A DNA stretch of 64,000 nt, taken from assembly GCF_003182155.1 (NCBI RefSeq), contig NZ_QGTG01000007.1, forward strand, positions 310,001 through 374,000. Direction: 5' to 3'. Origin of the DNA: Chitinophaga sp. S165. Its GTDB lineage: Bacteria; Bacteroidota; Bacteroidia; Chitinophagales; Chitinophagaceae. The position numbers and the translations under genes are program-made. Numbering within the stretch: the stretch's first letter is position 1; every line of letters begins with the position of its first letter. Positions 8,417 through 15,992 of this stretch are shown here, in pieces. The notes below the pieces were generated by a model that worked only from the letters and a program-made list of their open reading frames with translations, was not told the origin of the DNA and made no database searches.

Positions 8417-9760
8417 TCAACGGTTGAATAACAGGCGCTGTCCTCTTTCAGATTCATTAAACTTACCATTCTCATATGCCAGGTGACCGCTCACAAAAGT
8501 ATGTGTAACAGCTGCCGGGAATGTATGTTCCTCAAATGGAGACCAGCCGCATTTGTAGTAGATATTTTGTTTATCAACGGTAGTAGCCTGTTGCAGATCT
8601 ACGATCACACAATCAGCGTAATAACCTTCCCGCAGATAACCTCTGTCCTTGATCTGGAAACAAACCGCCGGTGCATGGCTCATCTTTTCCACCACTTTTT
8701 CCAGTGTGATATTGCCGAGCGATACATGTTCCAGCATCAGTAACAGGCTATGCTGTACCAATGGAACACCGGATGGCGCCTGTAAATAAGGCTGCTGTTT
8801 CTCCTCCCAGGTATGCGGCGCATGGTCTGTCGCAATGATGTCCAGCCTGTCGTCCAGCAATCCTTGCCAGAGTGCATGTTTGTTATGAACGGCTTTGATG
8901 GCAGGATTACATTTGATCAGGTTACCGTACTTAGCATAATCATCTGCTGAAAAATGCAGGTGATGTACACATACTTCTGCGGTGATGCGTTTTTCCGCCA
9001 GTGGCAACATATTGCTGAACAGCTGTAATTCCTTTTCTGTGGATATGTGCAGTATATGCAGTCTTGAATTGAATTTCTTTGCAAACTGAATAGCTGCGAG
9101 AGAAGATTCGAAGCAGGCCTCTTCATTGCGGATGATCGGGTGGTATTCTGTGGTAAGCTTTTCTGCACCTACTTCCTGCTTGTACTTTTCCATGTTGGAT
9201 TTGATGATCTTCTCATCCTCACAGTGTGTAGCGATCAGCAGTTCAGTGCCTGAAAAGATCTGTTCCAGTGTAATGTAATTATCCACCAGCATGTTACCGG
9301 TAGATGATCCCATAAAGATCTTCACACCGCAGACCTGGTCTTTTCTTGCGTTTGTTTTCAGTACTTCTTCCACATTGTCATTGGCTACACCCATGAAAAA
9401 AGAGTAGTTCGCCAGTGAGTGCTGTGCCGCAATTTTATATTTATCTTCCAGTAATTCCTGTGTAAGGGCTGCTGGTTGTGTGTTGGGCATCTCCATAAAA
9501 CTGGTGGTACCTCCGGCAACTGCAGCGCGGGCTTCTGTGTAGATAGTGGCTTTGTGGGTAAGGCCTGGCTCACGGAAATGCACCTGGTCATCAATAACGC
9601 CTGGCAGCAAGTGTTTGCCTTCGCCGTTGATTTCGGTGTACTGGCCACTTACATTTAGCTGTGGAGCGATCTTAGCGATGCGGCCATCCTGTATGTATAC
9701 GTCCTGAACAGTAGTGGCGCCTTCATTGACCACTGATATATTGCGGATAATGTAATTCAT
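8417..9760 (-). CDS. pyrC: Dihydroorotase (class I, amidohydrolase fold)
   Basis: A 447-residue enzyme that cyclises N-carbamoyl-aspartate to dihydroorotate in pyrimidine synthesis. The start at 9758-9760 (MNYIIRN) follows a TATCTTTG box; an 8-residue extension is not needed. Metal-site motifs are visible: DQVHFRE at 58-64, His179 in ATHCED, His235 and His238, and Asp312 in TDHAPH. GVKIFMGSS near 145 is typical of the Bacteroidota enzyme. Other cyclic amidohydrolases such as allantoinase share the fold, but the DDQVHFREPG signature favours dihydroorotase. A terminator follows. Confidence 0.88.
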   Translation of the reverse strand: MNYIIRNISVVNEGATTVQDVYIQDGRIAKIAPQLNVSGQYTEINGEGKHLLPGVIDDQVHFREPGLTHKATIYTEARAAVAGGTTSFMEMPNTQPAALTQELLEDKYKIAAQHSLANYSFFMGVANDNVEEVLKTNARKDQVCGVKIFMGSSTGNMLVDNYITLEQIFSGTELLIATHCEDEKIIKSNMEKYKQEVGAEKLTTEYHPIIRNEEACFESSLAAIQFAKKFNSRLHILHISTEKELQLFSNMLPLAEKRITAEVCVHHLHFSADDYAKYGNLIKCNPAIKAVHNKHALWQGLLDDRLDIIATDHAPHTWEEKQQPYLQAPSGVPLVQHSLLLMLEHVSLGNITLEKVVEKMSHAPAVCFQIKDRGYLREGYYADCVIVDLQQATTVDKQNIYYKCGWSPFEEHTFPAAVTHTFVSGHLAYENGKFNESERGQRLLFNR

Positions 9761-9764
9761 GGCG

Positions 9765-9772
9765 CAAAGATA
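9765..9772 (-). promoter_or_regulatory. TATCTTTG -7 box, four bases before the pyrC ATG
   Basis: A TAnnTTTG match whose spacing to the ATG implies a leaderless or near-leaderless transcript. Confidence 0.45.
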
Positions 9773-9814
9773 GTAAATAGACAATTTGTCAACAGTACTA
9801 TCCGCGCTAAGAAC

Positions 9815-10540
9815 CTAACCTTCCAGGTGAATGGAGAAAACGATCATCCTGGAATTGAGTTTGTCGATCACATTGGAATAACGCAGGTGCTCATCTTTAA
9901 CATGTACGTTACCAATACCATTGCTGATCTTAAACTCGGGAGAGAAGATAAAACTTGGGAAATAGAACTCAAACCCGGCTCCGAACTCATAACCGAAATC
10001 GCTTTTCCTGATCTTTACCAGGTCTTCCGCACGGCGTGCCCTCGCATTGGAAGCGAGGTCATAGTCGTATTTCAAACCACCGATCGTATACACACGCATG
10101 TTACCGATACGGTCTGATTTGAATTTCAGCTGTAACGGAAAACTGAGCAGGATCGACTCAATATTCTTGGTCGTTTCCCTTGCCGGGTAGTTCTCTTTAT
10201 AGTAAAGGTTCTTGGAGGCAAATAATAACTGCGGATTGAAGCGGATATCGAAGTAGTCACTCAGGCGCAGGTTACCCAGTAAGCCCAGGTTAAAACCGAA
10301 GGTCCTCAATGGTTCTGCAACCATGATAGAATCCTGTTTAAGGAATATCTCGTCATGATACAGTTTAAAGTTGGAATTATTACCTGCGAGTGTAATACCA
10401 AAGTAATAGGGCTTGGCATCGTGTTCTTCCATGTACATGGTGGTCTGCGCTTTCGCGCTACCTGTATTCCATAGGATGGCCAGAAGTACTAGCGGGATGC
10501 GCAATAAATAGAGCTGATGCCGAATGTGAGCTTTTTGCAT
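9815..10540 (-). CDS. porT: Type IX secretion system outer-membrane protein PorT
   Basis: A 241-residue PorT-family beta-barrel protein. A signal peptide ends near residue 31 (SAKAQ). The mature part has repeated amphipathic strands and ends in a hydrophobic strand (RMIVFSIHLEG). PorT is required for type IX secretion and gliding in Bacteroidota. The position directly after ubiE, with a 52-bp overlap of coding frames, is a conserved synteny that supports the name. The overlap suggests co-transcription and possibly coupled translation with ubiE. Confidence 0.85.
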   Translation of the reverse strand: MQKAHIRHQLYLLRIPLVLLAILWNTGSAKAQTTMYMEEHDAKPYYFGITLAGNNSNFKLYHDEIFLKQDSIMVAEPLRTFGFNLGLLGNLRLSDYFDIRFNPQLLFASKNLYYKENYPARETTKNIESILLSFPLQLKFKSDRIGNMRVYTIGGLKYDYDLASNARARRAEDLVKIRKSDFGYEFGAGFEFYFPSFIFSPEFKISNGIGNVHVKDEHLRYSNVIDKLNSRMIVFSIHLEG

Positions 10541-11223
10541 GTTACTGCTTGGAAACCGGTATTAATTAAAATATTACACATTTCCTGACCTTGTGGGAAC
10601 GCTTTCACTGATTCCGGCAGATAGCTATATGCTGCTTCGCTCTTTGCTACCCATTTCCCGATCAAAGGTGTAATATAACGAAAATATAAATTATATAATT
10701 GTTTAATAGGAAAAGCGGTTGGATTAGAAAATTCCAGTATTACCAGTTTTCCTCCCGGTTTAAGTACGCGCAACATTTCAGACAGCCCCTTTTCCAGATT
10801 CTCGAAGTTGCGCACTCCGTATGCTACCGTTATTGCATCAAACGTCTGGTCTGGAAAACTTATTGTCTCACTGTCGCCCAGCTGAAGGGTTATTTTGTCG
10901 GATAAGCCGAGTTTATTGATCTTCTCACGACCGTGAGAAAGCATGCCTTCTGATATGTCAATTCCTGTAATGGTATTGGGTTTCAGCATCTTGTTCGCCA
11001 TAATGGCAAAGTCGCCGGTACCGGTAGCCACATCCAGCATCTTCTTAGGCTGCAGGGCTTTTAATTGCTTTAATGCCTTCTTGCGCCATTGGATATCAAT
11101 ACCTAATGACATAAAATGGTTCAGGAAATCATAGCGGTGGGCAATGTCGTTGAACATGGTCGCTATCTGTTCCTTCTTACTTAGTTCTGATGTGGCAAAC
11201 GGTACAATCTTCTTATCTGACAT
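10489..11223 (-). CDS. ubiE: Demethylmenaquinone methyltransferase UbiE/MenG
   Basis: A 244-residue SAM-dependent methyltransferase. The start at 11221-11223 (MSDKKIVPF) is preferred to an 18-residue hydrophobic extension. The SAM-binding motif DVATGTGD is at 64-71, with the UbiE signatures YDFLNHFMSLG (about 31-41) and AYGVRNFENLEKG (near 137). It methylates demethylmenaquinone in the respiratory quinone pathway. Its end overlaps porT. The start codon is six bases from a TAACTTTG box and it diverges from engB. Confidence 0.93.
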   Translation of the reverse strand: MSDKKIVPFATSELSKKEQIATMFNDIAHRYDFLNHFMSLGIDIQWRKKALKQLKALQPKKMLDVATGTGDFAIMANKMLKPNTITGIDISEGMLSHGREKINKLGLSDKITLQLGDSETISFPDQTFDAITVAYGVRNFENLEKGLSEMLRVLKPGGKLVILEFSNPTAFPIKQLYNLYFRYITPLIGKWVAKSEAAYSYLPESVKAFPQGQEMCNILINTGFQAVTCKKLTFGISSIYCASR

Positions 11224-11229
11224 AGCCCG

Positions 11230-11237
11230 CAAAGTTA
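11230..11237 (-). promoter_or_regulatory. TAACTTTG -7 box, six bases before the ubiE ATG
   Basis: A TAnnTTTG match in the 80-bp divergent gap between ubiE and engB, again nearly leaderless. Confidence 0.45.
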
Positions 11238-11303
11238 GGAGAAAATAGAGAAATGCTGGCAATAAGTAAATTTTCATGAACTTTGTGCCCGAAGACTAAT
11301 ATT

Positions 11304-11912
11304 ATGATCATCAAGAGCGCAGAATACCTCATCAGTAATGTTGACTGGCAGAAATGCCCCACTCCGAACCTTCCGGAATATGCCTTTATAGGCCGGTCCA
11401 ATGTGGGTAAGTCATCCCTGATCAATATGTTGGCTAACAATGAGAAGCTGGCAAAAACGTCCGGAACTCCCGGTAAAACCCAGCTTATCAACCACTTCCT
11501 GATCAATCAGGCCTGGTACCTGGTGGATCTGCCGGGATATGGTTTTGCCAAGGTTAGTCAGTCGCAACGCAGGTCGTGGGAACAGATGATCGAAAACTAT
11601 CTCCGTAAAAGGGAAAACCTGGTCAATGTCTTCGTACTGATCGACAGCCGTCATACCCCTCAGAAACTGGATATAGAGTTCATTAACCAGCTGGGTGAGT
11701 GGCAGATCCCATTCTCCCTGGTATTTACAAAAGCAGATAAGAGCACCCAGGCCGAAACCAGCCGGAATGTAAAGGCGTTCCTGAATAAATTAAGGGAGTC
11801 CTGGGAATTCCTCCCCGCTCATTTTGTAACAAGTACCGTGAAAAAGTCCGGCAGGGACGCTATCCTGTCGTCTATAGATGAGATGAATACGGAGTTCAGG
11901 GCGATAGCCTGA
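11304..11912 (+). CDS. engB: Ribosome-biogenesis GTPase EngB/YsxC/YihA
   Basis: A 202-residue GTPase. The ATG at 11304 (MIIKSAEYL) is preferred to one seven codons earlier because it matches the family start. GTPase motifs: G1 GRSNVGKS (30-37), G3 DLPG (75-78), G4 TKAD, and the SRH motif IDSRHTP. EngB assists assembly of the large ribosomal subunit and is usually essential. It diverges from ubiE and converges on a small lipoprotein gene. Confidence 0.93.
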   Translation: MIIKSAEYLISNVDWQKCPTPNLPEYAFIGRSNVGKSSLINMLANNEKLAKTSGTPGKTQLINHFLINQAWYLVDLPGYGFAKVSQSQRRSWEQMIENYLRKRENLVNVFVLIDSRHTPQKLDIEFINQLGEWQIPFSLVFTKADKSTQAETSRNVKAFLNKLRESWEFLPAHFVTSTVKKSGRDAILSSIDEMNTEFRAIA

Positions 11913-11930
11913 CCCGGTAGTAGCTGTTAA

Positions 11931-12329
11931 TTACTTTACTCTTATATACACACGGCCAACATGAACGTTGGAATGCACTGACCGCAGGGATAATGTATCA
12001 TTGCCGGTAATGTTGCAGCTGAATATCCGTGGATTCCATGGATCGCTGTCTGCTACCAGGTATGGCTGGTGATCGCTTTTCAGGGCCATCAGGAAGGTTT
12101 CCTTCGAGATGAGCGTGTCACGGCTATAGGTCAGCATTTTGTTACCATCAAATTTCAGGATCTCGAGCGACTGACTGTCGCGGGCTACCAGGGCATTACT
12201 TGATGCATTGGAGTATAAAAGTCTCCAGCTGCCCTGCAGCTTCTGTGAGGAAGTGTCTGAGATAGTTTCTTTTTTGCACGAAGAGTTGGCAAATACTAGC
12301 AATAGTATGACAGTTATGTAGGCACGCAT
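11931..12329 (-). CDS. Small lipocalin-like lipoprotein
   Basis: A 132-residue protein with a lipoprotein signal ending in SSCKK (Cys18). The mature part begins LQGSWRLLYS, the pattern of the lipocalin-like domains common in Bacteroidota, followed by predicted beta strands. Ligand and role are unknown. It converges on engB with an 18-bp gap. Upstream lies a non-coding stretch with short CAGTAT repeats. Confidence 0.7.
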   Translation of the reverse strand: MRAYITVILLLVFANSSCKKETISDTSSQKLQGSWRLLYSNASSNALVARDSQSLEILKFDGNKMLTYSRDTLISKETFLMALKSDHQPYLVADSDPWNPRIFSCNITGNDTLSLRSVHSNVHVGRVYIRVK

Positions 12330-12678
12330 GTTGGACAGCTATTCAGTAAATCAGTATAACAGTATATCAGTATTACAGTATAAATTAAGGAATTTTTTTC
12401 AAAAAAACGAGCCCTCGTTTTGGCCCGGCAATTGAACATCGACGTCTCAATATCTCTTTAGCCGCTTCTGGCTTATGTTTCAGCTGGAACTATTTACAAA
12501 GACTTAACAAAACAATATTTGTCCGGGAATTTCGTTAGACCCTGCTTTACGCGGTATGAGAGACGTGTTTTCGGAGTAGGTGTTCTCATCTGAATGGGAT
12601 TTTTCTGGGGGAAAAAAGCCCCCGGATGCGAAAAGACGCATCCTGACAGCGGGGAAAAGTAATATCAGCCTGCAGGCT
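12330..12678. other. Non-coding gap with CAGTAT repeats and tandem hairpins
   Basis: There is no convincing gene. Bases 12352-12381 carry four closely spaced CAGTAT copies just upstream of the lipoprotein gene and may be part of its control region. Two adjacent hairpins at 12607-12643 end the YkuK-like gene. I see nothing else. Confidence 0.5.
12607..12643 (-). terminator. Tandem hairpins downstream of the YkuK-like gene
   Basis: A 7-bp stem (12624-12630 with 12637-12643, loop AAAAGA) abuts a G5/C5 stem (12607-12611 with 12619-12623). On the minus strand they follow the stop codon at 12679 and are followed by AGAAAAATC. Confidence 0.5.
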
Positions 12679-13152
12679 TTAGTTCACTACCTTATCCGCA
12701 CAGCAACTGCTGGCAAAGGCATCTGGTTTTGCTTTAAAGGCAAATCCCATTCCCAGTATATAACCCATTGCTTCACGCAGCGCCAGGTTACTTTTGAACT
12801 GGGGGTTCGTGTTAATGTCTGCATGTACTTCCATGTCCACATCGTATTCGGTGAACAGGTCACACAGTTCGTAGGCGATCTCAATACTCTTGGCCACTTC
12901 AATGAGCATACGCTCCTTGATGGAATAAGAGTCGCGTGTTTTGTCATTGTGGATGAACATGAAACCTCCATGTCCTTCACGCAGGAAAACGATCACCGTT
13001 GCAAATTCTGTTTCTGCACCTTTTACCTGTGAGTCCGTGCCAATACACACTTTTAAGTGAAAGCCCTTCCCGGTTTCCCGGATAATTGCCTGGCGCACTT
13101 CTTCCTTAATGGGCAAATGAATCGGTTCGCCGTTGAATCTTCTCCATTTCAT
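12679..13152 (-). CDS. YkuK-like RNase H-fold protein (DUF458)
   Basis: A 157-residue protein matching the DUF458/YkuK family, predicted to have an RNase H-like fold. Supporting segments are VCIGTDSQV (about 35-43, with the acidic residue expected of the fold), the strand FATVIVFLRE and the acidic segment DVDMEVHADIN near 105. No substrate is known. It appears to be a single transcription unit: 200 bp of non-coding DNA upstream and hairpins downstream. Confidence 0.75.
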   Translation of the reverse strand: MKWRRFNGEPIHLPIKEEVRQAIIRETGKGFHLKVCIGTDSQVKGAETEFATVIVFLREGHGGFMFIHNDKTRDSYSIKERMLIEVAKSIEIAYELCDLFTEYDVDMEVHADINTNPQFKSNLALREAMGYILGMGFAFKAKPDAFASSCCADKVVN

Positions 13153-13338
13153 GATTATATATGATTAGAGTGAATAGGCGTGGTCGTTAAGATTACATAA
13201 ATGCCGTTCTATCGTTCTAGATCCTTGCTGGTAGGGGAGTATTATAAGTAATATACAAAAATTTATCAGCAATCTGATGAGAGAAAGCAAGAATTAACGG
13301 GACCTTATTGCAGGAGGGAAGGCATTTCACAGGAATTC

Positions 13339-13369
13339 GTACCGGCCGTGTATCAATATTGGCCGGTAC
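13339..13369 (-). repeat. 9-bp inverted repeat over the stop codon of the CoA-binding gene
   Basis: GTACCGGCC at 13339-13347 pairs with 13361-13369; the stop codon (13353-13355) lies in the loop. There is no T tract, so a terminator role is uncertain. Confidence 0.4.
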
Positions 13370-13721
13370 TCAGTAATACAAGCGTACAGGCTTCGATTGG
13401 CTCAATACCTTTGCTGGTGGCAAGCGCGGCCAGTTCGTCGTTCTCCGTGCCCGGATTGAAAATGATGCGTTTCGGATGCAGTTGCAATATATAATCGTAG
13501 TACTCCTGTTGCAGCACAGGGTTCATATAGAGGGTAACCGTATCTACATCTGCCGGAGTGGGATGCTCTTTCGTTATAGGCGTATCGCCTATTTGACCGT
13601 CTTTTTTACCAATAGCAAGTACCGGATGCCCTTTACCGGCCAGTCTGGATACTGCCAGGTAACTATATCTGCTCGGATTGGGAGATGCACCTAAAACAAC
13701 CGTGAATTTCTTATCGCTCAT
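13353..13721 (-). CDS. CoA-binding domain protein (YccU-like)
   Basis: A 122-residue single-domain Rossmann protein of the CoA_binding family. The start at 13719-13721 (MSDKKFTVVLGASPNPSRYS) gives the family N-terminus; an upstream extension of 22 residues is unlikely. The nucleotide-binding segment VLGASPNPSRYSYLA and the C-terminal GIEPIEACTLVLL, with its conserved Glu-Ala-Cys, are clear. The fold resembles the N-terminal domain of succinyl-CoA synthetase alpha. The physiological role of the stand-alone form is not known. Confidence 0.82.
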   Translation of the reverse strand: MSDKKFTVVLGASPNPSRYSYLAVSRLAGKGHPVLAIGKKDGQIGDTPITKEHPTPADVDTVTLYMNPVLQQEYYDYILQLHPKRIIFNPGTENDELAALATSKGIEPIEACTLVLLSTGQY

Positions 13722-13805
13722 AAATAGTCTGTTTACATATACCCGCCAGGGTCTATACCCCGGCAGGTACTTTCTATATAAGAGCAAACATCAAACCATA
13801 ATGAA

Positions 13806-14750
13806 CTATATAAGATGATACCGACGCCTTGGCAGTCGGCCGATGATATTTTCCATGGCAGGCTGGAGCTGAGGGTACGTAAAGACAAAACCGGCCTGCA
13901 AGGCCCGGGTAGGCAGTACCCAGCGACTTTTTAGCAGCAGCTCTGCTTCTGTGCCGATAATCTTCGCACCGATACGCAGCATCCAGGGAAAGGCCGGCAG
14001 ACCGAAAAGATGGCCTCCTGCCTTACGTAATGTTCTCATAAACTGCCGGTTACTGACTGGGTGGGGGGCACTACAATTAAACGTGCCATCCAGTTCAGGA
14101 TGTTCATAAAGCCACTCCATCATCCGGCACAAGTCAGTGATATGTATCCAGCTGAATTTTTGCCAGCCATTACCCTGATACCCCCCCAGTCCAAATTTGA
14201 TGAGGTTCAGGTAAGGCGCCATAACACCTCCCTGGTGACCAATTGTTACGGCTATACGGAGCACTGCCTTGCGGGTGCCAGTTACCACTTCCCCATTAAA
14301 CACCGATTCCCAGCGTTTACATACCTGTACTGAAAAATCGTCTTGTATCTCCCCGGTAAATTCGTCCATTGGCCGGTCTTCAGCATGCCTGTAAATAGTA
14401 GCGGAAGCTGCATTGATCCATAGGGCAGGAGGGTGTTGTAAGGTACGTATGGCGGCTCCTAATACCGCTGTGGCATTAGTCCTGCTGTCAAATATCTCCT
14501 GTTTGTTTTCTTCTGTATAACGGCAGTTTACGCTCTTCCCCGCAAGGTTGACCAGCAGGTCAGTGTTTTCCAGCTGTTCAGACCATTTGTCCAGGGTCTT
14601 ACCATCCCATTTGATATAACTAACCCGCCCATGTCCTGCTATAGGGTTTCGGGTGAGGATAACTATATCGTTATCACTGCCGAAATGTTCGATCATCCCG
14701 GTGCCGATGAATCCCGTTCCCGCTGCAATGACTATCTTTTTATACTTCAT
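13806..14750 (-). CDS. TIGR01777 family NAD-dependent epimerase (SDR, DUF1731)
   Basis: A 314-residue atypical short-chain dehydrogenase. The glycine-rich loop AAGTGFIGTG is at residues 8-17. The family pattern of Arg-rich turns (SRTNAT), WINAASATIY with the catalytic-type Tyr, and the C-terminal DUF1731 part (SRWVLPTRALQAGFVF) are present. The substrate is unknown. The gene directly follows the GbsR-type regulator (63-bp gap), and that gap holds a copy of the sequence also found upstream of the regulator, so it is probably its target. A second TIGR01777 paralogue is at 62040-62969. Confidence 0.85.
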   Translation of the reverse strand: MKYKKIVIAAGTGFIGTGMIEHFGSDNDIVILTRNPIAGHGRVSYIKWDGKTLDKWSEQLENTDLLVNLAGKSVNCRYTEENKQEIFDSRTNATAVLGAAIRTLQHPPALWINAASATIYRHAEDRPMDEFTGEIQDDFSVQVCKRWESVFNGEVVTGTRKAVLRIAVTIGHQGGVMAPYLNLIKFGLGGYQGNGWQKFSWIHITDLCRMMEWLYEHPELDGTFNCSAPHPVSNRQFMRTLRKAGGHLFGLPAFPWMLRIGAKIIGTEAELLLKSRWVLPTRALQAGFVFTYPQLQPAMENIIGRLPRRRYHLI

Positions 14751-14777
14751 GGTAAGCAGATTTATAGTATTTCAAAA

Positions 14778-14797
14778 CTTTCAATAAAAAGTGAAAC
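14778..14797 (-). promoter_or_regulatory. Putative GbsR-type operator B (CTTTCA-N8-TGAAAC)
   Basis: This lies 28-47 bases upstream of the TIGR01777 gene. It matches the site at 15366-15385 in half-site sequence, 8-base spacing and A-rich spacer, with one mismatch in symmetry. Confidence 0.5.
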
Positions 14798-14813
14798 ATG
14801 TAGACAAAAAATA

Positions 14814-15320
14814 TTACTTGAATAATTTCATCAACGTTCCATAGAACCAGCTTTCTTCAGCCTTTACAAAACTGTTGATGGCTTTGTCAGTCTGATGAGC
14901 AAACTTGTTGATGCCCTGAATAGATTCTCTAAATGCTTTTACGTGTTTATCTTTCATATCCCCCTCTACTTCCTGTAACTGGTTCAAAGTCTTGATAATC
15001 GGATCTAATTCACGGCGCTTCCTTTCCCTGGCAATTTCAGTAGCTACCTTCCAGATGTCTTTTTCAGCAGTGAAATATTCCTTTCTTTCTCCGGGGATCA
15101 ATACACGATCAACTAATCCCCAGTTGATCAGTTCCCGTACGTTCATATTGGTATTACCACGGGAAATGTTCAGCTCAGCCATGATATCATCGGCGCTCAG
15201 CGGATCAGGCATAACCATCAGCAAGGCGTGGATCTGAGCCATGGTACGGTTAATGCCCCATTGAGCTCCTAAAGATCCCCAGCTTTGTATAAACTGCGCT
15301 TTTGCTTCTGCCAATTTCAT
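14814..15320 (-). CDS. GbsR/MarR family transcriptional regulator
   Basis: A 168-residue protein starting at the ATG 15318-15320 (MKLAEAKAQF); an 8-residue extension would need a TTG start. The winged helix-turn-helix spans about 25-95, including INRTMAQIHALL and the recognition region ISRGNTNMNVRELINWGLV. A helical, probably dimerising C-terminal part follows. GbsR-type regulators usually repress osmolyte or membrane-stress genes; the ligand here is unknown. A palindromic site lies 46-65 bases upstream of its own start and another before the next gene, suggesting autoregulation. Confidence 0.85.
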   Translation of the reverse strand: MKLAEAKAQFIQSWGSLGAQWGINRTMAQIHALLMVMPDPLSADDIMAELNISRGNTNMNVRELINWGLVDRVLIPGERKEYFTAEKDIWKVATEIARERKRRELDPIIKTLNQLQEVEGDMKDKHVKAFRESIQGINKFAHQTDKAINSFVKAEESWFYGTLMKLFK

Positions 15321-15365
15321 ATAGTCCTCATTTTCGTTCCCCAAATGTAACGGTAAGTTATTGAA

Positions 15366-15385
15366 CTTTCAAAAGAAAATGAAAG
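15366..15385 (-). promoter_or_regulatory. Putative GbsR-type operator A (CTTTCA-N8-TGAAAG)
   Basis: A perfect 6-bp dyad with an 8-base A-rich spacer, upstream of the regulator gene. It is paired with the near-identical site at 14778-14797. Confidence 0.5.
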
Positions 15386-15437
15386 AGGCGGGGCATATTA
15401 ATTAAGATAGCCTTGTATCTCAGGGTTTATGACAGGT

Positions 15438-15827
15438 TTATCTTTTTGAATATAATCCGACCCTATTACCGTCCAGGTCAAAGATGATGGCGAAATATCC
15501 CAGGTCCTGCAACTCAGATACCGGGCGTTTGTCCAGTTCTATTTTGCCTCCTGCGGCTTCGACCCGTTCCAGTACTTCAGTGAGATCTTCGCCGGCATGC
15601 AGGTAGATCAGCGTACCACGCTGGCTGGGAAAATACTCGGAACCCTGAACAATGGCTCCGCCAATACCATTATTGAGCCTGTCAAACAGAAAGAAAGCTT
15701 TCTTCTTAAGACCCAGCTGCTCCTGAGGCATTTCATAGTTGAATATCTGACTGTAAAACTTCCTGGCCCTGTCGATATCGTGTACAGGGATTTCGAACCA
15801 GCTTGCCGCATTCTTAGGAATCTCCAT
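15438..15827 (-). CDS. VOC family protein (glyoxalase/dioxygenase fold)
   Basis: A 129-residue vicinal-oxygen-chelate protein. The start motif WFEIPVHDIDRARKFYSQIF is typical, and the protein ends FDLDGNRVGLYSKR. Two beta-alpha-beta-beta-beta units are expected. Its substrate cannot be predicted. It is monocistronic on the minus strand, upstream of the GbsR-type gene. Confidence 0.85.
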   Translation of the reverse strand: MEIPKNAASWFEIPVHDIDRARKFYSQIFNYEMPQEQLGLKKKAFFLFDRLNNGIGGAIVQGSEYFPSQRGTLIYLHAGEDLTEVLERVEAAGGKIELDKRPVSELQDLGYFAIIFDLDGNRVGLYSKR

Positions 15828-15936
15828 TGATCATTTAGTTGTGGGGGCAACTTAAATTTAAACATTTATACGGCAACTCCCAAATTCTGATGTTGAATAA
15901 CAGCGTGTTAAGATGACCGGTATGGGATTAAAAAAG

Positions 15937-15967
15937 AACAGGCGTCCCGTTTAATGGAACGCCTGTT
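15937..15967 (-). terminator. Intrinsic terminator of the PDH E2 gene
   Basis: A 9-bp stem (15937-15945 with 15959-15967) followed on the minus strand by CTTTTTT, 26 bases beyond the stop at 15993. Confidence 0.8.
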
Positions 15968-15992
15968 TTATAGTTCGTTGATGATATAAAAT

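Noticed and set aside
12580..13032. 150-codon plus-strand open frame
   Set aside because: It covers the YkuK-like gene in antisense and runs through its terminator hairpins.
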